From G025836975 sp048751585 (lineage in GTDB: Bacteria; Pseudomonadota; Gammaproteobacteria; Burkholderiales; Burkholderiaceae_B): a DNA stretch of 64,000 bases. The stretch's first letter is position 1. Each line of letters opens with the position of its first letter. Shown here in pieces: positions 33,120 to 42,470 of the stretch. Under the pieces are notes generated by a model that ran no database searches, was not told the origin of the DNA, and saw only the letters and a list, made by a program, of their open reading frames with translations. The stretch lies in NCBI RefSeq assembly GCF_048751585.1, contig NZ_JAZHOB010000004.1, positions 326,522 through 390,521 on the forward strand, written 5' to 3'. A program made the translations under genes and the position numbers.

Positions 33120-33626
33120 TCAATAATTTTGCGAATCAGCGGGCTGGCGCGCCACCAGCATCTTGACCATGCAGATGCATACGGTTTCGCCGTGCTGGTT
33201 GATGCCTTGCCTTTCGAATTCGATGATGCCGCGATCGGCGCTCGACGTTTCCTTGCGGTCCGCCACGACGATTCTGACGCTGATCGTATCGCCGATGAAA
33301 GCCGGCTTGGGAAAGCGGAAATTAACCTCCAGCAGCCCCAGTATCGAGGGTTCAAGAAACTGATTCATCACGGTCCGCGTCGTCAGCCCGGACATGATCG
33401 AACCCACCAGTAGACCATGGGCAATGCGCTGCTTGAACGGCGTGTTTTCGGCATAGACATCGTCGGTATGCAGGCGGTTATAGTCGCCGCTCAGACCCGC
33501 AAAAGCACCTACGTCAGCCGCCGTGATGGTGCGGCCTGCCGTCTCGAATACCATGCCCGGCTCAAGGTCTTCCCAGAAATACCGGAAGGATGCGAGATCC
33601 GTCGGTGAGATTTCGCTTGCGATCAT
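33120..33626 (-). CDS. MaoC-family enoyl-CoA hydratase (hotdog fold)
   Basis: The 168-residue protein adds water to an enoyl-CoA. The R-hydratase signature is present: FAGLSGDYNRLHTDDVYAEN with the catalytic Asp and His, then RIAHGLLVGSIMSGL. A single hotdog domain is seen, so it likely works as a dimer. The ATG at 33626 overlaps the stop of the acyl-CoA dehydrogenase gene as ATGA, with GGAGAAAA before it; a longer frame to 33851 is a shadow of that gene. The order dehydrogenase-hydratase-lyase follows the expected pathway order. Confidence 0.9.
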   Translation of the reverse strand: MIASEISPTDLASFRYFWEDLEPGMVFETAGRTITAADVGAFAGLSGDYNRLHTDDVYAENTPFKQRIAHGLLVGSIMSGLTTRTVMNQFLEPSILGLLEVNFRFPKPAFIGDTISVRIVVADRKETSSADRGIIEFERQGINQHGETVCICMVKMLVARQPADSQNY

Positions 33627-34789
33627 TGTTTTTTCTCCATGGCGTTGATGGCCGACAAGCCCAGCAGTTCGCGCCCGACGATCAGGGTCTGGACTTCCGC
33701 CGTCCCCTCGGGGATGACGCCGCCGCTGGTATCTCGGAAGATTCTTTCCAGCCCATATTCCGTTGAATAGCCCAGGCCGCCATGGACGGCAATGGCAGTG
33801 CGCGCCACGTTGTGCGCCGCTTCCGCCGCATGCAGTTTCGCGATCGAACATTCAACGCGCGCAGGCTTGCCTGCCTTGACGGCAGCCGCAGCCTTGTAGG
33901 CCAGGCCGCGCGCCGACTCGACCTGGATGAGCATGTCCACGATATGCTTCTGTATCAACTGGAATTCACCGATCGGTCGCCCAAACTGCTTGCGCGTCTT
34001 TGCATATTCAACCGACATGTCCAGCGCAGCCTGGGCCGCGCCGACCGCACCCATGGCAATATTCAAGCGTCCGTGATTCAAACCCTTGAGCATTTCTTTC
34101 AAGGCGGTGCCTTCAGTACCCAACAGGGCGCTCTTGGGCACTTTCACATCCGCAAAAGTCAGTTCAGACGTGCCGGAGGCCCGCAACACCATCTTGTCCA
34201 CCAACCGGGAATCGAAGGGGGTTTCAGCACGATCGATGACAAAAATCGACGACTTGCCATCACAACTCGGGCTGAAAGTCCTGGCAAGCACGATTGCATA
34301 ATCGGCATAGTGGCCGTTGGTGATCCACAGCTTGCTGCCGTTCAACAAATAATGGTCGCCCTTGTCCTCTGCCTTGAACTCGATACCGCCTACGTCAGAG
34401 CCATGGTTGGGCTCGCTGATCGCAATGCATGAGGCCTTGCGCGATTCCAGTACGTCAGCCATGTATTTGGCTTTCTGCTGCTCGGTGCCATGCTCGCTAA
34501 GCAAGCGCAGGAAGATACTGGTGATGTTGATGATGGTACGCAGCGAACCCCAATGGTAGCCGGCTTCCTCCATCATCATGCCCCAATTGATGGAATCCAG
34601 ATCGTAGCCGCCATCTGCCTCCGGCAATTGGCCGCCAATATAGCCGAATTGCGCCAGACCCTGAAGCACATCCAGCGGGATACGCTTCTCTTGCTCGCAC
34701 AGCGCAATGCGGGGAACAATCTCAGCGACCATATATCGACGAATACTGTCACGCAGGGCGATCTGATCGGAATCGAATTCAAAATTCAT
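33623..34789 (-). CDS. Acyl-CoA dehydrogenase, 388 aa (glutaryl-CoA/short-chain-like)
   Basis: A standard-length acyl-CoA dehydrogenase: N-terminal helical domain, FAD block CIAISEPNHGSDVGGIEFKA, KLWITNGHYADYAIVLARTF, and catalytic Glu in GGVIPEGTAEVQTLIVGREL. The RKQFGRPIGEFQLIQKHIVD and AVHGGLGYSTEYGLERIFRD blocks are typical. It would oxidise the acyl-CoA made by the ligase or CoA-transferase and give its electrons to the ETF encoded at 40743-42441. Its stop overlaps the MaoC start. Substrate class cannot be told; the GSDVGG motif also occurs in glutaryl-CoA-like enzymes. Confidence 0.92.
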   Translation of the reverse strand: MNFEFDSDQIALRDSIRRYMVAEIVPRIALCEQEKRIPLDVLQGLAQFGYIGGQLPEADGGYDLDSINWGMMMEEAGYHWGSLRTIINITSIFLRLLSEHGTEQQKAKYMADVLESRKASCIAISEPNHGSDVGGIEFKAEDKGDHYLLNGSKLWITNGHYADYAIVLARTFSPSCDGKSSIFVIDRAETPFDSRLVDKMVLRASGTSELTFADVKVPKSALLGTEGTALKEMLKGLNHGRLNIAMGAVGAAQAALDMSVEYAKTRKQFGRPIGEFQLIQKHIVDMLIQVESARGLAYKAAAAVKAGKPARVECSIAKLHAAEAAHNVARTAIAVHGGLGYSTEYGLERIFRDTSGGVIPEGTAEVQTLIVGRELLGLSAINAMEKKQ

Positions 34790-34832
34790 GCTTGTCTCGA
34801 TGATTATTTACGAAAGAGTCAGTTAACGCGGT

Positions 34833-35585
34833 TCAGGAGGAGAAACGTCCGCCTGTTACATACAGCGTGATCCCAGTGATATAACGTGCATGCTCCGAGG
34901 ATAGGAAGGCCACCGAAGACGCGATGTCTTCGGGCGCTCCGAGGAAGCCGACGGGATTGCGCGCCAACGCCATTTCACGCAGCTCGGGATAGGTCGGCAA
35001 AGAACGCATCAGTTCCGTCTCGATGAATCCGGGCGCTATCGCATTGACTGTAATGCCAAAGCGAGCCTGCTCCAGCGCAAGCGCCCGAGTGAAACCAACC
35101 AAGCCTAACTTCGCCGTCGTGTAATTGGTTTGACCAGGGTTGCCGAAGACAGAACGAGACGCAATATTGACGATGCGTCCCCATTTGCGTTCCATCATTC
35201 CCGGCAAAACGGCACGGCTGAAATGAAAGGCCCCCTTGAGAATGGTGTCGACCACCGAATCCCAGTCTTCTTCCGACATCTTGGTCAGATACTTGTCGCG
35301 GGTGAAACCGGCATTGTTCACCAGGATATCAACGCCGCCCCATTCCTTCACTACGGCATCGATGCCGGCCTGTACCTGATCCTTGTCACAGACATCGCAT
35401 TGAATAGCCATGGCCTCGAACCCTTCATCCCGCAGGTTCTGCGCAGTGGCATCGGCTGTTTCCACATCGATGTCGCAAATCACTACGCGAGCCCCTTCTT
35501 GCGCCAGTTGCCGACTTGCCTCGGCGCCAATCCCCCGGCCTGACCCTGTCACCAGGGCAACTTTGCCTCGAATTTTCAGATCCAT
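34833..35585 (-). CDS. SDR-family 3-oxoacyl/3-hydroxyacyl reductase (FabG-like), 250 aa
   Basis: Classical SDR: TGSGRGIGAEASRQLAQEG loop, NNAGFTRDKYLTKM with the NNAG motif, catalytic NIASRSVFGNPGQTNYTTAK, and the closing ITLYVTGG strand. The motif order and the NNAGxTRD block are close to FabG (3-oxoacyl-ACP reductase). It is the first gene of the minus-strand operon, 43 bp before the acyl-CoA dehydrogenase, and shares a 176-bp divergent promoter region with the ADP-forming synthetase. It likely acts on a hydroxyacyl-CoA of the pathway. Confidence 0.9.
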   Translation of the reverse strand: MDLKIRGKVALVTGSGRGIGAEASRQLAQEGARVVICDIDVETADATAQNLRDEGFEAMAIQCDVCDKDQVQAGIDAVVKEWGGVDILVNNAGFTRDKYLTKMSEEDWDSVVDTILKGAFHFSRAVLPGMMERKWGRIVNIASRSVFGNPGQTNYTTAKLGLVGFTRALALEQARFGITVNAIAPGFIETELMRSLPTYPELREMALARNPVGFLGAPEDIASSVAFLSSEHARYITGITLYVTGGRFSS

Positions 35586-35660
35586 ACTTCCGCACCATAT
35601 CGAAATTTATCAAATAGTCTCTTGAACATTGGACGCAGCGTCGCCATCCGTAAGTTGGTC

Positions 35661-35699
35661 TATAATACGACATCTCGAATCATAAGTCGAATAATGATT
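35661..35699 (+). promoter_or_regulatory. Divergent promoter region of catabolic group 2 with an inverted repeat
   Basis: A perfect -10 hexamer TATAAT lies at 35661-35666, followed by an inverted repeat AATCAT/ATGATT at 35678-35699. It is in the intergenic space between the SDR gene (minus) and the synthetase gene (plus). A matching -35 at 17 bp is not evident, which suggests activator dependence. Regulator binding, possibly by the IclR at 31488, is inferred. Confidence 0.45.
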
Positions 35700-35761
35700 G
35701 ATAAATTCAGTATTTGGTACTACCATCCACAACATCGAATCAAGAAATGCCTGAGGCTCTA

Positions 35762-37885
35762 ATGGAAAGCAACATGTTTCTAAACCTATCAGCCCTCTTC
35801 GACCCTCGGTCTGTCGCCGTGGTAGGAGCCTCGGATCGCCCCAACAGCATCGGCCAACGAACCGTCACCAACCTAGTCGAACACTCTGACTTCGTCGGCG
35901 AACTATTCCTTGTGAATGCCACAAAAGACGAAGTCATGGGGCGCCGCGCCTATCGCTCAGTAACAGAATTGCCCTGCGCGCCCGACTTGGCGGTCATCGT
36001 GGTGCCTGCAGCCGCTGCCGTCGGCGTGATCCGCGAATGCGGCCAGAAAGGGATCAAGTTCGCTGTGGTGCTGACCTCGGGTTTCAGCGAAGCCGGAGAT
36101 GAAGGGAAACGGCTGGAGCAAGAAATCGCAGACATCACCAGGCAAACCGGGATACGGGTATACGGCCCCAACTGCCCAGGTCTGGTCAACAACAACCGGG
36201 GAATCGGGTTCACGTTTTCCCCCGCCTACAAGCTGGATCGCAAGGCCGGTCCGATCGGGCTGGTCACCCAGGGAGGCGGGCTGGGCCGTACATTCCTGCA
36301 GGCTAGCGGCCGCGGTATGGGCATCGGCTTATGGTGTTCGAGCGGCAATGAGGCCGACCTGACCGTCAGCGACTACATCAACCACATGGTCAGCATGCCG
36401 GAAGTCAAAGTGATCGTGACTTTGCTGGAAGGGATCAACGACCCCGAGCGCTTCGTGCAAGCCGCCCTCAATGCCGCACGCTCGGGTAAGCCCATCGTCG
36501 CGCTCAAGGTCGGCAAGTCAGAATACGGAATCAAGGCTGCGCAGTCTCACACGGCGGCGCTTTCCGGCAGCGCCGAAGTGAACAGCACCGCTTTCAGGCA
36601 GCTGGGCATCATAGAAGTGAACGACATCGATGAAATGATTGACACCGCAGCCTTGTTGGCGCGTGCCGTTCCACCCACCGACCTGAGCGTCGCCATTTAT
36701 TCTTTTTCCGGCGGAACCGTCGCCCTCGCCGCCGACATGCTCGGCGAAGCCCAACTGAAGCTGGCGGAATTCACGCCGAACACCCTGGACGAACTGAGCC
36801 GCCTGCTGCCTTCCTTCGCCGCCATCCATAATCCAGTAGATACGACTGCTGAAGTGCTGGTGAATAAAGACATCAGCCACGCCTCGCTGCTGCAAGTAGC
36901 ACGAGACCCCAACGTCAACGCCGTGCTCTATCCCATCCCCATGGAATATGGTGATACCACATTGGCGGCGTGTACCGATATGGTGCGCGTGCAAGCGGAA
37001 GTTGATAAACCCATCATTCCAGTATGGATGAGCGACAAGACCGGAACAGGCTATGACGCACTCGTCCAGCAAGAGCTCGTTCCCTTCCGTAGCTTGTCGC
37101 GCGCCATCAAGGCCATTTCGCGTTGGAACCAGTATGGGCGCTGGCGTGCGGGTTTCGATTCGTCATGGAAACCGGCCTTGAAAGCGTCTGCAGAAACCGG
37201 AGAGTCGGCCCAGGATTATCAAACCTACACGGAGCGCGAAGCGAAATCGATTCTGGCTCGCGCCGGTGTGCGCGTGCCTACCGGCGGCGTCGCCGCCACC
37301 CTGGAAGAAGCTCTGCATCTGTCTGCTGGTATCGAAGGACCAGTCGTGGCAAAAATCGTCAGCCAGGACATTCTGCACAAATCGGATATTGGCGGGGTGC
37401 GTACAGGGCTGCGCACCGATGCCGAAATCACGGATGCCTGGCACGGCATACTCGAAAATGTCCGCGAGGCTGATCCGCACGCCCGCATCGACGGAATCCT
37501 GATCGAGGAAATGATCGCTCAGCGCGGCGTCGAAACACTTGTCGGCGTACACGAAGACCCTCTTTTCGGCCCCGTCATCACCTTCGGTCTCGGCGGGATA
37601 TTTGTCGAAGTATTCCGTGACGTCAGCCGCCGCCTGCTTCCGCTGACACCCGCGCAAGCTCGGGAAATGATCGCAGAAACGCGATGCTACACGTTGTTGA
37701 AGGGCGTGCGTGGCCAGGCAGCGGCAGACATCGAAGCACTTGTCCAACTGCTACTCGCCGTCTCGGATTTCGTCATCCAAGGTCCCTTATCCGTACACGA
37801 ACTGGATCTGAATCCTGTCATCGTCGGCCGCGAAGGTGCCATTGCGGTCGATGCCGTTCTCATTGCAAGCAAGCGCAATAGCTAG
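35762..37885 (+). CDS. ADP-forming acyl-CoA synthetase (acetyl-CoA synthetase ACD-like fusion)
   Basis: The protein (about 707 residues) makes or breaks an acyl-CoA with ATP/ADP through a phosphohistidine. Its N-terminal half is SucD-like: FDPRSVAVVGASDRPNSIGQ, VYGPNCPGLVNNNRGIGFTF, and the active His in AAQSHTAALSGSAEVN. Its C-terminal half is a SucC-like ATP-grasp domain (KIVSQDILHKSDIGGVRTGL, GPVITFGLGGIFVEVFRDVS, ELDLNPVIVG). I favour the ATG at 35762 because GAGG precedes it; upstream in-frame ATGs at 35747 and 35714 also exist. It heads the plus-strand half of group 2 and is an alternative activation route to the CaiB transferase. Confidence 0.88.
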   Translation: MESNMFLNLSALFDPRSVAVVGASDRPNSIGQRTVTNLVEHSDFVGELFLVNATKDEVMGRRAYRSVTELPCAPDLAVIVVPAAAAVGVIRECGQKGIKFAVVLTSGFSEAGDEGKRLEQEIADITRQTGIRVYGPNCPGLVNNNRGIGFTFSPAYKLDRKAGPIGLVTQGGGLGRTFLQASGRGMGIGLWCSSGNEADLTVSDYINHMVSMPEVKVIVTLLEGINDPERFVQAALNAARSGKPIVALKVGKSEYGIKAAQSHTAALSGSAEVNSTAFRQLGIIEVNDIDEMIDTAALLARAVPPTDLSVAIYSFSGGTVALAADMLGEAQLKLAEFTPNTLDELSRLLPSFAAIHNPVDTTAEVLVNKDISHASLLQVARDPNVNAVLYPIPMEYGDTTLAACTDMVRVQAEVDKPIIPVWMSDKTGTGYDALVQQELVPFRSLSRAIKAISRWNQYGRWRAGFDSSWKPALKASAETGESAQDYQTYTEREAKSILARAGVRVPTGGVAATLEEALHLSAGIEGPVVAKIVSQDILHKSDIGGVRTGLRTDAEITDAWHGILENVREADPHARIDGILIEEMIAQRGVETLVGVHEDPLFGPVITFGLGGIFVEVFRDVSRRLLPLTPAQAREMIAETRCYTLLKGVRGQAAADIEALVQLLLAVSDFVIQGPLSVHELDLNPVIVGREGAIAVDAVLIASKRNS

Positions 37886-37930
37886 TTTCACCAACTCATA
37901 TTATTTATACCAACCAGGAGGAAACAAAAG

Positions 37931-38899
37931 ATGATCAAAAAGTTCACAATGCCGGCTCTGATTGCCGCAACATTGATGGCCGGCAGTGCTGTCGCAGCTT
38001 ATCCGGACCGACCTATCGTATTCGTGGTGCCGTTCACGGCGGGCGGCATCACGGATAACGTAGCTCGTACCGCCGCAGCCAAGCTGGAAAAAGAGCTAGG
38101 CCAGACGGTCATCGTGGAAAACCGCTCGGGTGCCGGGGGCAGCATTGGAGCGGACTACGTTCTGCGTCGGCCAGCGGACGGCTATACGATCTTCCTGGGC
38201 ACACAAGGCACCCAGATCACCAACCAGCTCATGTACGACAGCACGAAATACGACGCCCAGAAGGACTTCGTGGCCGTTCACGGGCTGACCGCCATACCCA
38301 ATGTAGTGGTCGTCAACGGCCAGAAACCCTACCAGACTCTGGACGCCCTGGTGCAATATGCCAAAACGAATCCAGGCGCACTGACCAACTCTTCGGCCGG
38401 CACGGGTAGCGGTACTCATCTAGCCGCCGAGCTGTTCCAGGATGTGGCCGGTGTGTCTTTCACGCACGTTCCCTACAAAGGCAGTGCCCCCTCCATCACT
38501 GATCTCATGGGCGGACAAGTGGATCTGTCCTTCGATTATCTGGTATCCACGCGCGGCGGCATCACGGAAGGCCGTCTGAAACCCGTGGCCGTCACGGGTG
38601 AAGCACGTCTGCCCGACCTGCCCGATATTCCCACGATGACCGAGCTGGGTTATCCCAAAGCGACCTCCGTTTCATGGATGGGCGTGTTTGTCCGCGCAGG
38701 CACTCCCCAAGACGCAATCGACACGCTCACAACTGCCTTTGAAAAGATCATAGCGGATCCCGATGTAGCAAAGGCTTACGCCAACTTCGGTGGCGCGACG
38801 CTGAACAAGCCAGGCAGCGAGTTCGCCCACTTCATCAGCGAAGAAACCGAAAAGTGGAGCGCCGTCGTGAAGGCTGTCGGCCTAGAGAAAGGACGCTAA
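37931..38899 (+). CDS. Tripartite tricarboxylate (Bug-type) periplasmic solute receptor
   Basis: The 322-residue receptor has a signal peptide (MPALIAATLMAGSAVAA after a basic start), then AYPDRPIVFVVPFTAGGITD, VENRSGAGGSIGADYVLRRP, VPYKGSAPSITDLMGGQVDL and EETEKWSAVVKAVGL at the end, all Bug hallmarks. It has a very strong ribosome site (AGGAGG). It is the second intact Bug gene in the window and again has no tctAB permease nearby. It likely captures the group 2 substrate. Confidence 0.93.
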   Translation: MIKKFTMPALIAATLMAGSAVAAYPDRPIVFVVPFTAGGITDNVARTAAAKLEKELGQTVIVENRSGAGGSIGADYVLRRPADGYTIFLGTQGTQITNQLMYDSTKYDAQKDFVAVHGLTAIPNVVVVNGQKPYQTLDALVQYAKTNPGALTNSSAGTGSGTHLAAELFQDVAGVSFTHVPYKGSAPSITDLMGGQVDLSFDYLVSTRGGITEGRLKPVAVTGEARLPDLPDIPTMTELGYPKATSVSWMGVFVRAGTPQDAIDTLTTAFEKIIADPDVAKAYANFGGATLNKPGSEFAHFISEETEKWSAVVKAVGLEKGR

Positions 38900-38912
38900 G
38901 ACGATTTGAGCC

Positions 38913-39971
38913 ATGACTATGACATCCACGCCCCAACCTTCTCTGGCAGGCCTGCAGGTTCTTGATTTTTCCGAACTGCTGCCTGGGCCGTTCTTCACCC
39001 AGAACCTTCAGGAACTTGGTGCCACGGTCACCAAAGTAGAACGACCGCCGAACGGCGACAGTGCCCGTCTGTTGTATCCCGGCATTTTCGAGTCGGTCAA
39101 TCGAGGCAAGCATTCGATCATGCTGAACCTCAAGGATCAAGCTGGCCTGGAACAGGCACGATCCTTGGTGAGAACGGCGGATGTTCTGGTAGAGGGCTAC
39201 CGCCCCGGCGTAATGGCCCGCCTGGGGCTGGGTTACGATGAAGTACGCACTCTGAATCCGCGTATCGTTTATGTGTCGCTAAGTGGTTATGGCCAAACGG
39301 GACCCAACTCGAAACTGCCGGGGCATGACTTGAACTATCTGGCGATGGCTGGTGCCCTGGCGCTCGGCGGCTGTGACCGCGAGTTTCCCGCCTCCGGCGC
39401 AGGTCTTTCGGTGGCGGATCTTGCCGGCGCCATGTACGCACTGTCCAGCACGCTGGCCGCACTACTTGCCCGCGCGCTCACGAACCAGGGCCGCTATCTC
39501 GATGTGTCTCTGACCGACTGCGTCGCCCACTGGATGAACCCACGCCTGGGACAGTTCGGATGGGCGGGCCAGGCTACCTTGGCCGAACAGCGCAGCGAGG
39601 TATTGAGCAAGCCAGGATACGGCGTCTTCAGCACGAACGACGGCGGCCATGTCGCCATCGGTGCGCTTGAGGACCACTTCTGGACCAGGCTCAAGAACGC
39701 CCTGTCACTTGACCAGTTCGAGGGCTATGCAACGTACGCACAGCGCGCTCTCATGGCCGACCGCATCAACGATGCCATCGCCGCCCGAATTCATCAGCTT
39801 TCCGAACAGCAGGCCATTGAGTTGCTGCAGAACGCCGACGTGCCGATCTCCCCTTTGGTACTCCCGTCGCAGCTCCTGGAATCCGAACACGTCCGCAGCC
39901 GTGGACTGGTCGGGAAAGATGCCAAGTTTCTCCGTTATCCGGTGGACATGACTCATGTACACCAGCCTTGA
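38913..39971 (+). CDS. CaiB/BaiF-family (class III) CoA-transferase
   Basis: Family III CoA-transferases move CoA between carboxylates; relatives include alpha-methylacyl-CoA racemase. The 352-residue protein has LAGLQVLDFSELLPGPFFTQ, KVERPPNGDSAR, SVNRGKHSIMLNLK, VLVEGYRPGVMARLGLGYDE and the catalytic-Asp block GHDLNYLAMAGALALGG. It is short for a CoA-transferase (usually about 400) and near the length of the racemases, so racemase activity on a branched acyl-CoA is possible. It starts 13 bp after the Bug gene and overlaps the flavin reductase gene by 17 bp. Confidence 0.85.
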   Translation: MTMTSTPQPSLAGLQVLDFSELLPGPFFTQNLQELGATVTKVERPPNGDSARLLYPGIFESVNRGKHSIMLNLKDQAGLEQARSLVRTADVLVEGYRPGVMARLGLGYDEVRTLNPRIVYVSLSGYGQTGPNSKLPGHDLNYLAMAGALALGGCDREFPASGAGLSVADLAGAMYALSSTLAALLARALTNQGRYLDVSLTDCVAHWMNPRLGQFGWAGQATLAEQRSEVLSKPGYGVFSTNDGGHVAIGALEDHFWTRLKNALSLDQFEGYATYAQRALMADRINDAIAARIHQLSEQQAIELLQNADVPISPLVLPSQLLESEHVRSRGLVGKDAKFLRYPVDMTHVHQP

Positions 39972-40551
39972 CCCTGCAGAACTCAGTCCACGCGAAATCT
40001 ATCGCTTTATGACCTCATGCATAGTGCCGCGCCCCATCGCCTGGGTGTCGACAGAAGACGCGCAGGGCTCCGCCAACCTGGCTCCTTTCAGTTTCTACAC
40101 GCTGGTATCGACAGTACCGCCTCTGGTCGCCCTGAGCATCAGCGCAGCACAGGAACAGGACAAGGATACTGCCGCAAACATTCTTAGCACCAAGGAGTTC
40201 GTGATCAACTTCGTCACGGTCGCGCTCATGGACAAGATGCATGCATCTTCAGCGCGCTTTGCCGCCGGCATCGACGAAGCCGCAGCGCTGGGCATAGAAA
40301 TGATGCCCAGCCAGGTAGTGCGCCCACGCAGCGTCGCCGCCAGCCCCGTCCATCTTGAATGCGTATTGGCCGATTGCTTGGAATTCGGACGCTTCAAGAC
40401 GCGCCTCATCGTCGGCGAGGTCGTCAACTTCCATCTTTCCGATCAATGCATGCAGGATGGAAAAATCGACGGTAGGCTGCTTGACCCACTATGCCGACTG
40501 GGAGGGCAGTGGTACGCGGGACTACAACCCCGCATGCAGCCCTTTACATAG
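39955..40551 (+). CDS. Flavin reductase-like domain protein (FMN-binding split barrel)
   Basis: The 198-residue protein has the flavin reductase-like fold: SPREIYRFMTSCIVPRPIAW, NLAPFSFYTLVSTVPPLVAL, DTAANILSTKEFVINFVT and a short C-terminal part. Such proteins supply reduced flavin to a monooxygenase or act as stand-alone flavin-binding oxidoreductases. No flavin-dependent monooxygenase gene is adjacent, so its partner is unclear. The start lies inside the 3' end of the CaiB gene. Product length is normal for the family. Confidence 0.85.
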   Translation: MYTSLDPAELSPREIYRFMTSCIVPRPIAWVSTEDAQGSANLAPFSFYTLVSTVPPLVALSISAAQEQDKDTAANILSTKEFVINFVTVALMDKMHASSARFAAGIDEAAALGIEMMPSQVVRPRSVAASPVHLECVLADCLEFGRFKTRLIVGEVVNFHLSDQCMQDGKIDGRLLDPLCRLGGQWYAGLQPRMQPFT

Positions 40552-40624
40552 CCTTCCATCCCTAGGGCTTAAATACAAGGAGACTGGGCGCAGCAAATGG
40601 ACAAATACGGCGCTGTGACTGATC

Positions 40625-40715
40625 ACATGAGCGGCGCGCAGTTCGGTGATTTCATCAATCCGAATACGACAAGTGGGGCGAGGCGGTCAGGATCGCCGAC
40701 GTCCAGGTTCAATAA
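40625..40715 (+). pseudogene. C-terminal scrap of a third Bug receptor
   Basis: In the gap before etfB the sequence reads AAQFGDFI and, after a one-base shift, SEYDKWGEAVRIADVQVQ then a stop. This matches the conserved last helix of Bug receptors (compare EIDKWAEVVKKANL and EETEKWSAVVKAVGL in the two intact ones). It indicates that a whole Bug gene was deleted between the flavin reductase gene and etfB. Confidence 0.6.
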
Positions 40716-40742
40716 CGCAATTCAACACATATTGGAAATAGC

Positions 40743-41492
40743 ATGAAAATCCTTGTTCCTGTCAAACGCGTGATCGACAAAGACGTCAAGGTGCACGTGA
40801 AATCCGATGGAAGCGGTGTGGACACCGCCAACATCAAGCACAGCATGAACCCTTTCGATGAAATTGCGGTGGAAGAAGCCGTACGCCTGCGGGAAAATGA
40901 TGCTGTCACCGAGGTGATCGCCGTTTCCGTGGGGGTGGTACAGGCTCAGGAGACTCTCCGAACGGCGCTCGCGATCGGCGCCGATCGCGCAATCCTAGTC
41001 GAAACCGCAGAAGAACTGGAGCCGCTTGCCGTGGCCAAGGTGCTGAAGGCACTCGTCGACAAAGAGCAACCGCGACTGGTGCTAATTGGCAAACAAGCAA
41101 TCGACAACGATGCCAACCAGACCGGCCAGATGCTTGCTGCCTTGGCGGATTTTTCGCAGGCCACCTTTGCATCCAAGGTGCAACTCGACGGCGACACGGC
41201 CACGGTCACCCGGGAGGTCGACAGCGGGCGGGAAACCCTTACGGTATCGCTACCCGCGGTCGTCACCACAGACCTGCGCCTGAACGAACCGCGCTACGTC
41301 ACATTGCCCAACATCATGAAGGCCAAAAAGAAACCACTGGAATCGGTCACCCCCTTCGACCTGGGTGTCGATATCAGCCCTCGAGTGAAGGTCCTCAAGG
41401 TTACCGAGCCGCCCCAGCGCAGCGCGGGCATTACGGTGCCGGATGTCGCCGCATTGCTCGACAAGCTCAAGAACGAAGCCAAGATCATCTGA
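40743..41492 (+). CDS. etfB: Electron transfer flavoprotein beta subunit
   Basis: EtfB pairs with EtfA to carry electrons from acyl-CoA dehydrogenases to the respiratory chain. The 249-residue protein has MKILVPVKRVIDKDVKVHVK, KHSMNPFDEIAVEEAVRLRE, LVLIGKQAIDNDANQTGQML, LTVSLPAVVTTDLRLNEPRY and LPNIMKAKKKPLE, all conserved. It lies 16 bp before etfA. Being next to two acyl-CoA dehydrogenases and a broken third suggests a dedicated electron carrier for this pathway, separate from a housekeeping copy. Confidence 0.95.
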   Translation: MKILVPVKRVIDKDVKVHVKSDGSGVDTANIKHSMNPFDEIAVEEAVRLRENDAVTEVIAVSVGVVQAQETLRTALAIGADRAILVETAEELEPLAVAKVLKALVDKEQPRLVLIGKQAIDNDANQTGQMLAALADFSQATFASKVQLDGDTATVTREVDSGRETLTVSLPAVVTTDLRLNEPRYVTLPNIMKAKKKPLESVTPFDLGVDISPRVKVLKVTEPPQRSAGITVPDVAALLDKLKNEAKII

Positions 41493-41508
41493 TAGGAAGA
41501 GGTCCACC

Positions 41509-42441
41509 ATGATAACTCTCGTTATTGCCGAACACGACAACAGTGTGCTGAAGCCCGCCACGCTCTGCACCGTCGCAGCCGCCGCCGCTCTGGGTGGTGA
41601 AATCCATGTGCTGGTTGCCGGTCATCAAGCCGCAAGCGTCGCTCAAACTGCCGCACAAATCCAGGGCGTATCCAAAGTGCTGCACGCCGACGGTGAATCC
41701 CTGGCTCATGCTCTGGCAGAGAATCTCACTGCACAGGTGCTCGCCATAGCCGACGGCTACAGCCACTTCCTGTTCCCCGCTACCTCGACCGGCAAGAACG
41801 TGGCGCCACGCGTAGCCGCCAAGCTGGATGTGTCGCAGATCAGCGAAATCACTAAAGTGCTGAGCGACGACACCTTCGAGCGCCCCATTTATGCCGGCAA
41901 TGCAATCGCTACCGTGCAGAGCCTGGACTCTCGGAAAGTCATCACCGTGCGGGCCACCAGCTTTGATGAAGCGGCAGCAACCGGCGGGTCAGCCGCCGTC
42001 GAAGCAGTGACGGCAACGGCAGATTCGGGTAAGAGCCGCCTTGTTGGTCGCGAGGAAAGCAAGAGCGACCGCCCCGAGCTGACATCCGCCCGTATCATAG
42101 TTTCGGGTGGTCGCGCCCTGGGTAGCCAAGAAAAATTTCAAGATGTCATCACGCCGCTGGCCGACAAGCTGAAGGCGGCTATCGGTGCGAGCCGTGCCGC
42201 CGTCGACGCTGGGTACGTTCCCAACGATTTGCAGGTAGGCCAGACCGGCAAGGTCGTGGCACCAGACCTGTATATCGCTGTAGGTATCAGCGGCGCCATC
42301 CAGCACCTAGCCGGCATAAAGGACTCGAAGGTCATCGTGGCCATCAACAAGGACGCAGAAGCCCCAATCTTTTCGGTGGCGGACTACGGCCTGGTAGCCG
42401 ACTTGTTCATCGCTGTCCCGGAATTGATCGAAAAAATCTAA
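41509..42441 (+). CDS. etfA: Electron transfer flavoprotein alpha subunit
   Basis: EtfA holds the FAD of the ETF heterodimer. The 310-residue protein starts MITLVIAEHDNSVLKPATLC and contains the FAD-binding C-terminal domain: LTSARIIVSGGRALGSQEKF, VGQTGKVVAPDLYIAVGISG, AIQHLAGIKDSKVIVAINKD and APIFSVADYGLVADLF. The ATG at 41509 has AGGAAGAGG before it; a longer frame begins inside etfB. Length is normal. It is the last intact gene of group 2. Confidence 0.95.
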   Translation: MITLVIAEHDNSVLKPATLCTVAAAAALGGEIHVLVAGHQAASVAQTAAQIQGVSKVLHADGESLAHALAENLTAQVLAIADGYSHFLFPATSTGKNVAPRVAAKLDVSQISEITKVLSDDTFERPIYAGNAIATVQSLDSRKVITVRATSFDEAAATGGSAAVEAVTATADSGKSRLVGREESKSDRPELTSARIIVSGGRALGSQEKFQDVITPLADKLKAAIGASRAAVDAGYVPNDLQVGQTGKVVAPDLYIAVGISGAIQHLAGIKDSKVIVAINKDAEAPIFSVADYGLVADLFIAVPELIEKI

Positions 42442-42470
42442 CTGCCCGCCGTACTTTCCGGGAAACACCT

